Part shown: positions 60,201-64,000 of the stretch, in pieces
Numbering within the stretch: the stretch's first letter is position 1
How the letters are laid out: each line of letters opens with the position of its first letter
NCBI GenBank assembly: GCA_964035575.1
Contig: OZ037902.1
Coordinates: 1,116,001-1,180,000 of the forward strand
Direction of reading: 5' to 3'
From: Rhynchopus sp. YZ270_cl-10
Taxonomy: Eukaryota; Euglenozoa; Diplonemea; Diplonemida; Diplonemidae
Length of the DNA stretch: 64,000 nucleotides
Translations under genes and position numbers: made by a program
The notes under the pieces: generated by a model
Seen by the model: the letters and a program-made list of their open reading frames with translations, nothing else
Told to the model about the DNA's origin: nothing
Databases searched by the model: none

Positions 60201-60858
60201 ACCCGACACCCTCCGCCCCGCCACCTTCCCACCAGGCACACCCCCCACAGACGTGCCCCCGCCGCCTACCTACCCGCCAGACACCAAACAGACGACGACA
60301 CCCAACAGCGACACCACCGCACCAGACACACCAGACACACGGGCCCCTGAAGTGGAGAAGGTTGTTGTGACGGCAGAAAAGCGCTCATGGAACGAAACTG
60401 CGTACAAGCAGATCGTTTCGAAGAAGACTGGTGTGCCTGTTGACAAGATTGGTGTGGCTACGACGGATGGCGGTGATGGCACCTGGGAGGTGACGACGAC
60501 GTTCACGGGACCCACAGATGGGGCTGCAACGAAGTTGACTGAGGAACTCAAGGACCCTGAGTCGGATCTGCGTGCCATGGGCGTGAGTGCTGCAGGGAAC
60601 CTCGAGGGCACGCTGGGGGACAGCAGCAGCAGCGACGAGGACGACGGTGTCCCCTTCTGGGTGTGGCTGCTGATCGCGCTCGGCGCACTCCTCTGTGCAG
60701 GAATGCTTGCAGGTGTCGCAATGAAGAAGAAGAGCAACGACAGAGTCTCGCTCGGCGAATTCATGGAGACAAACGAGATGTGCAACACATCTCCGCACGA
60801 CTCACCCTACCCTGAGCAACCAAGCTTCGGTAGCCAGCAGGAATTTGCATCCATTTGA
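54292..60858 (+). CDS. Type I surface protein with 27 EGF-like modules
   Basis: 2188 residues in one exon. ATG 54292 is chosen because MTRHIALVAMLAATVSA is a clear signal peptide, followed by QDMP; an upstream in-frame TTG is not needed. Residues 18-640 form a Cys- and Trp-containing extracellular region of unknown family. About 645-1950 hold 27 tandem EGF-like modules, most beginning DEC with the pattern DECxxxPC, GQTCxDP, DFTCTCD, ATC (six Cys). A Pro/Thr-rich stalk (~1955-2020), a possible SEA-like fold (~2023-2105), a membrane helix (~2118-2142, FWVWLLIALGALLCAGM) and a 45-residue tail follow. It probably serves in cell-surface adhesion or recognition. Near-identical DNA repeats show recent module gain. 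AATAAA lies at 60991. Confidence 0.85.
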   Translation: MTRHIALVAMLAATVSAQDMPSWMCCNFKNWKYCVHPEDYDAVNNDYLLSDPEDGLCWKYTDGEKALAKEACGAGSLRFVYENDMLRAVGTTNWCLEGWLNAGLNLWDCEVGKTKQQYAAHWKSNYAYPCPIYTLSNGAQELRCECTQAADPIYGSGGELTSYQSCLSGRVRGANGARTLTSMRPENKCNGQPMPLQNLGDWEDENSMYTYWVQDTDSFDTAQAVLSRVTYTDADAKVVKQLVLDNCVHGSNIVRSKSDNLMVLCAEFDTEWHTTSTTFHLKFVEVKKDLSGEIRRFSAMGQVCVDAKGDCEGNYPMMKGADFRYVEYVPTKNWYVAWYNAGWGIHVADQMRIFDADTTDQIMGEGSDWACQNGHTQTGRMVYNPALDELAALCSSDTGGECTDPMDSKQACDANNVYKNGMTIRTHVNTKIGPINLAPFSNVYSQAISGWLGDIVPCGDGFAVAWTGPDGVGDTFATKTNDVGFLRVKTDGSIILKKWPVGQTLELRERSSKLAKLGTGDCDRFLLGWGEMDKGLYYPERYKLVELDGDGNQITTPLDATAYTMWAEETIWASMSNGDVAWAHTWKRALDNTPDKVSDDGGMTCTYDYGGYGYSWGDDPPQPGRGFHTNEVFFMRYKSNDVVEVDECLETPAPCPVDQTCADPNTAPTSLKDFTCTCNDDMAIFATGAVATCVLDECAAMPAPCGTGQTCLDPDTKYASQHDFTCTCDNDMTIVETDGPATCFADECLSAPCGMGQTCVDPNPVPASLKDFTCTCDDDMTILATGAAATCVLDECTAMPAPCGTGQTCMDPDTKYGSQHDFTCTCDNDMTLVQTDGPATCEKDECLATPAPCGTGQTCADPNPSPASVKDYTCTCDSDATIFATGAVATCDLDECTAMPDRCGTGQTCMDPDTKYGSQHDFTCTCDNDMTLVQTDGPATCEKDECSATPAPCGTGQTCADPNPSPASVKDYTCTCDSDATIFATGAVATCDLDECAAMPAPCGTGQTCMDPDTKYGSQHDFTCTCDNDMTLVQTDGPATCEKDECLATPAPCGTGQTCADPNPSPASVKDYTCTCDSDATIFATGAVATCDLDECTAMPDRCGTGQTCMDPDTKYGSQHDFTCTCDNDMTLVQTDGPATCEKDECLAMPSPCSVGQTCADPNPSPASVKDYTCTCDNDATLQTTGTSVPTCEADECAMAPCGAGQTCVDPDKKVSATNDFVCTCDADATITQTGSAAMCIVDECGTMPCGTQTCTDTQNAANSLLDFECECTNGVKNVGGPATCMMGSTNECDTMPCGTQTCTDPDTTAGSMGDFVCTCLSGVGSATGMPATCVVDECLTDPCGTTQDCEDPVKTAASTGDYTCTCRAPATGSMMGALATCEVDECLSVPCGTGQTCLDMDKTPTSLLGYTCTCDSNNVQATGGKATCELDECTITPALCGTGQSCNDPDTSYTSQHDFVCTCDNDNTITKTDGPATCFNDECKNNPCDVGQTCNDPVQSRTSLKDFTCTCDSNNVQATGGKATCEIDECDVNPCTNGQSCNDPDTSYTSQHDFVCTCDNDNTITKTDGPATCFNDECKSNPCDIGQTCNDPVQSRTSLKDFTCTCDSNNVQATGGKATCELDECTITPALCGTGQSCNDPDTSYTSQHDFVCTCDNDNTITKTDGPATCFNDECKSNPCDVGQTCNDPVQSRTSLKDFTCTCDSNNVQATGGKATCEIDECDVNPCANGQSCNDPDTSYTSQHDFVCTCDNDNTIMKTDGNATCYSDECQNNPCDVGQTCNDPVQSRTSLKDFTCTCDSNGLQATGGRATCEIDECAAAIPPCGLGQTCNDPDMSYTSKLDFVCTCDGNSSLTKVGGPARCESDECRNDPCDVGQVCKDPVTTRESLKDFTCTCDNGEVATGGAATCELDECEKQPCGSEQLCVDDDKRYSSRRNYLCECKTTGTKARGAPADCSPTATSAPGIDTTTPDTLRPATFPPGTPPTDVPPPPTYPPDTKQTTTPNSDTTAPDTPDTRAPEVEKVVVTAEKRSWNETAYKQIVSKKTGVPVDKIGVATTDGGDGTWEVTTTFTGPTDGAATKLTEELKDPESDLRAMGVSAAGNLEGTLGDSSSSDEDDGVPFWVWLLIALGALLCAGMLAGVAMKKKSNDRVSLGEFMETNEMCNTSPHDSPYPEQPSFGSQQEFASI
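56666..57721 (+). repeat. 300-bp tandem repeat in the EGF region (3.5 units)
   Basis: Each unit encodes two EGF modules. Units start at 56666, 56966, 57266 and 57566 with TTGGACGAGTGT. Units 2 and 4 share the DRC variant and units 1 and 3 the APC variant, so the last expansion step was probably 600 bp. Confidence 0.85.
58579..59730 (+). repeat. 576-bp tandem duplication in the EGF region
   Basis: Two units of four EGF modules, starting at 58579 and 59155 with GAGTTGGATGAATGCACC. They differ at few positions; the last module of unit 2 has diverged most. Confidence 0.85.
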
Positions 60859-61026
60859 GAAGGGAAATAACCCGAACCGTTGCACGCCTCTCTTTGTCCT
60901 TCGCCTTTTTGTCTTGTCTTGTCTTCATGAATAATAGTTGTCTGCGTTAACTTCACTTTTTGTCTTTGTCTCGATTTTCGCTGTCCGTGAAATAAAAGTA
61001 TCCGAACCCTTTTGGATCAAAAAGCA

Positions 61027-61130
61027 TAGTGGAGCACACTCTAGGGTGGCTACACTAATACAACCAAGTTTTCAAAAAAAAACAGAACCTACGGGTGGAT
61101 GATTGTCAAGACAACTTTTAAAAAAAAAAT
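61027..61130 (+). repeat. HP-2 near-consensus copy followed by an HP-3 end
   Basis: AGTGGAGC, CACTC-TA-GGGTG, GCTACACTAATACAACC, A tail, then GAACCTACGGGTGGATGA, TTGTCAAGACAAC and another A tail, which matches the 3' half of HP-3. Confidence 0.75.
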
Positions 61131-61459
61131 GTGATAGTGACCTTCAGATTAAAAAAAGATCTCTCCCCCATTTCCACCCCACCCCAGAATAAGGAACGCG
61201 TTTTTTTTCTTCTTTTTGGAATCATCCCCTTGACTATTTGTCTTTTTTTAAAATATCCGTTCTCTCGAGAACGCACGGAGCCTGCAAGGGGCTTTGCGTG
61301 CCATTTTTTAAAACACCTTTCCCGGCTTCCCTTTTCCCTGCAATTTTTTCCCCCTGATTTTCATGAGTTTCCTTTTTTTCTTTTTTTTCTTTTCTTTTGT
61401 TTCGTACGGTGAAGGTGTTCAATGTCTCTGAACCTTTTTTTTTGATTTGGTTAGTTATG

Positions 61460-61497
61460 CTGGTGACTATGCACAGAGAGGCTTAGGTTCATCAACA
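61460..61497 (+). repeat. HP-1 stem-loop copy
   Basis: GGTGACTATGC-ACAGAGAG-GCTTAGG, then TTCATCAAC. One inner mismatch; the 3' flank is changed. Confidence 0.6.
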
Positions 61498-62140
61498 ACT
61501 CTCATAGAAGTTCAGCAAGCAGTAACACTCCACCACCCCCTCCCTTTATTTGTTAGGTATTTTAAGGCGTAACTTTTGTATTTCAAGTCAACTTTTTTTC
61601 TCAAGGCATTTTATTGATAGGTACGCACGTAAAATCCATCTGCAGTTTTCGTGTGTCTCCTGTCAATTTTTATGTGATTTTTTTTTATGTTATAGATCTG
61701 TGGAAATCGATTAAGAACCAGAGATTTTCAACTGGTTGACTTTGTCCTGTTTGTCAATTTACCTAACTTGAGGAAATCTAATGGAAACCAATGTTAAATA
61801 TTTCGTGTTTTCTTGCATTCGTTTTACGATACGCACTTGTGAAAAAGCACAAAAGAAAGCACGGACTAAAAAAAAACGGCTTTTGGCCATTTTTTTTTTT
61901 TAGTGCATTAGGTTCCTCCATGGATCCTTTTCCCCTTCAAACCTCTCACACCCCTACATAAAGTTTCATTGGATACAATGTCCGTCGTGTTCTGTGCCTG
62001 CGTCCTGACCAGCGTTCGCACACTTTTGTTATTTTTGTTCGTGCAAAAAAGTTTTGTGTTTGTTCCTTTCTCTTCGAGTAAGAAGAGAAAAAAAATGATG
62101 GATTTTTTGAAAAGTCACGCAATCTGCGTGCTGCAATATC

Positions 62141-62177
62141 GCTCTCCCCTAATGGTGATATTCACCAAGGGGAGAGC
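62141..62177 (+). repeat. Strong isolated hairpin
   Basis: GCTCTCCCCT pairs with AGGGGAGAGC (10 bp) and, after a two-base bulge, TGGTGA pairs with TCACCA around TAT. No second copy was noticed. It may be a structured RNA or a decayed MITE. Confidence 0.6.
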
Positions 62178-62398
62178 AAAAGAAAATAAATACCCCCCCC
62201 CCTTATCTTGTCGTGGCAAAGCTTCTTCCTCTCTATTGAAGTCAACAGCTTCTCTAAAAAAAAAGCGCACGTACTTTGCTGAATGTGTGCCAAAAAATGA
62301 CGGATTTTTTTTGTAAGTTTTTGTATTACGTTTTTCTCTGTTGTTCAAAGAAAATGGAAAATTTGAACGGAGAAAAACATAAAGGGTCGTTACTGGAG

Positions 62399-62571
62399 GG
62401 CACCTTTTCCAGGGATTTTTCAGATTTTTTTTTCCCCACCTGAAATAGCTATTTATCTATTCCGATAAAAATGGCAAAATTGGGTGAAATAATATTTATT
62501 TCACCGATTTTTGGTGATTACGCATGAAATAAAAAAGAGAAGTAGAGTTTTGAAAACCCTGAAAAAGTGCC
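62399..62571. mobile_element. Putative small TIR element with a central palindrome
   Basis: GGCACCTTTTCCAGGG and GGCACTTTTTCAGGG (other strand) mark the ends. A perfect palindrome GGTGAAATAA-TAT-TTATTTCACC lies at 62483-62505. No target duplication is clear. Confidence 0.5.
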
Positions 62572-63362
62572 GTGTCCTCACTGTACCTCAAAAAATAATG
62601 CCTTAGTTGTGAAGGCTGCTGTGTCGTCATACTGGATCTATGTCGTTCAAGGGTTACGGATAGATTCATACACAGCGCCGATAGAAATTATTGAATCAAA
62701 GTACGTGAACCAAAAAGGGTTGTATTTGGTCAATGTGCAAAGACCGCTACAGTTGACTTACGGCCTGCCCCCCCCCCCCCTCCTGCGTTAGCTATTCTCT
62801 TTCTCGATCCGAAGGTCAGAGTGTTTGGAAAAAAAAGCACATATTCCACTTTCCCGAGTTGGTGAAGAACGAGTTGCTGTACAAAAGCAGTTTCCTTCCG
62901 TATATAATTTATATGAGAGGAAAAATGGAGGTAGGGCGTCGTCTAGTGTCTTACCTGTATGTTTGCCACCTGGCCTTGTAGCTCTTTGTGTTTGTGGCGG
63001 ATTCGTCTTATATGTTTCTCTCTCTCAATTGTTATGCATCCCCGCTTGTTTTCTTTGAGTACGTCCGATTTTTGAGTTCCGTTCACATATCGTACAAATA
63101 TGGAAGTCTCTTGTTAGACGTACGTAGAGGAGAGTGACACAATCGTTTTTCAACCTTTATTTTAAATTCTTGCGACAACGTGAGCTTCCGAATTTACTCC
63201 CAATCTAAGAAAAAACAAAACTACTGGTAAAACGTGTGTTGGTTATCATCAAAAGACACAGCGTTTTTAGGTGATTAAACATAAGTGGTTTGGAATCAGG
63301 TAACCAACCTTTTTTCTTCGCAATACAGTTTTGTTTTTTCTTGGAGGTGTGTGCGTGTGTGT

Positions 63363-63400
63363 GTGGACACGAGCCGCATTCGTCTTTCAAGTTTTCTCTT
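63363..63400 (+). repeat. HP-1b degenerate copy
   Basis: GTGTGGACACGAGCCGCATTC, then GTCTTTCAAG and a T tract. Only loop and flank match well. Confidence 0.35.
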
Positions 63401-64000
63401 GTTTTTTTTTTTTTTTGTGCTCGCTGTTGCACACCCCTTTCACTGCATCTCTCCCCTGCCCGCGTACGCTTGTCTTTGACGTGGCTTAAAGGAACTTCCC
63501 CAGTATTACTTGTTCGGGTTTTTTTCAAAAGAATCGATAAAAAATGCAAAAAATGAGTTAAGCTAGGAAAGTGGAGTTTCACAAAAAAAATTTCTCTCTT
63601 TTAAGTCTGGTATACTCAGCTAAGTTTAAAGTATATCGTATCTTTTGAAGTTAACACCAAACTGAAAATACTTTTTTTCTTCTTCAAAAACAAAACAATC
63701 AATACGAGAATCAACCATTTTTGTTTTTGTTTTTTGCCACCTTTTTATGAACATCTTCCATTTTTTTTTATTATATACGATGTCCAGGGCGTTCGCTATC
63801 GCCATCGTTTTTTCCTGATCGTGGCGAAATGCCAAAAAATCCGAAATTTTTGCTTTTTTACTAGTGCTTAAAATAGGTCAAAAAAAAATTTTCCCGCCGG
63901 AGAGAAGCTAGTTCGTGGGGGGTGAATCCCTGGTACTGAGTGGTCAAAAAAAATTGCGATTTGCGCGTGATCCCTTCCCCAGCACAAGTGCTATTACAGC

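Larger units (their letters stand above)
60859..64000. other. Repeat-rich tail of the window without a gene
   Basis: It contains HP-2 and HP-1 copies, a strong 37-base hairpin (62141), a small palindromic TIR element (62399) and long T tracts. No frame has convincing coding character up to the right edge. Confidence 0.6.

Noticed and set aside
62567-62791. A 74-codon frame beginning MPCPHCTSKNN as a small gene
   Set aside because: It starts at the edge of a TIR element, ends in a proline run from a C tract, and has no supporting domain.

Overview
The window looks like nuclear DNA of a flagellated unicellular eukaryote. The evidence is short GT-AG introns, a full-length dynein light chain LC8, a VPS13-family lipid-transfer protein, a CaMK-type kinase, a two-transmembrane cyclase-like receptor and a large EGF-repeat surface protein. 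TAA, TAG and TGA all serve as stops, so the code looks standard. Coding DNA is GC-balanced. The intergenic DNA is AT-rich, full of homopolymer runs, and crowded with small repeats. I cannot name the lineage. All eleven genes lie on the + strand, which recalls the unidirectional gene arrays of Euglenozoa, but that alone is not proof.

Layout: 1-3100, 3' part of a VPS13 gene; 4816-6834, ubiquitin-like + DUF4116 repeats; 8385-11330, cyclase-like receptor; 11.3-28.0 kb, a gene-poor tract of transposons and small stem-loop repeats; 28033-29343, sulfotransferase-like membrane protein; 30212-30910, unknown basic protein; 31929-32888, SLC25-like carrier; 33232-34899, CaMK-like kinase with three introns; 35994-39632, MFS/GPH-like transporter with a very long C-terminus; 39.6-48.3 kb, a second gene-poor tract; 48270-51856, coiled-coil/B-box-like protein with one intron; 52639-52908, LC8; 54292-60858, EGF-repeat surface protein; 60.9-64.0 kb, repeat-rich tail.

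DNA transposon remnants are well supported. There are two 559-bp hAT-type elements in inverted orientation, each with a perfect 8-bp target duplication. There is a 991-bp piggyBac-like element at TTAA and a small relative. A set of tiny palindromic MITEs has perfect 5-bp target duplications. Several further elements have long terminal inverted repeats (TIRs), one of them carrying a MULE-like zinc-knuckle ORF.

The most unusual content is a set of small stem-loop families (here HP-1 to HP-6). They are spread through the intergenic DNA, and every recognised copy lies on the same strand as the genes. Loops and flanks are conserved while stems change with pairing kept. HP-1, HP-4 and HP-5 are followed by pyrimidine tracts; HP-2 and HP-3 are followed by A tracts. 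HP-3 has a UUCG tetraloop closed by different but still pairing stems, which points to RNA. In four genes an HP-1 copy lies in the 5' flank. I infer that these are transcribed RNA elements, either processing signals in long co-directional transcripts or small mobile RNA genes. This is an inference from about 50 visible copies and has not been tested.

The genes do not form an obvious pathway. They cover membrane contact and lipid transfer, transport, surface recognition, signalling and the flagellar or cytoplasmic motor.
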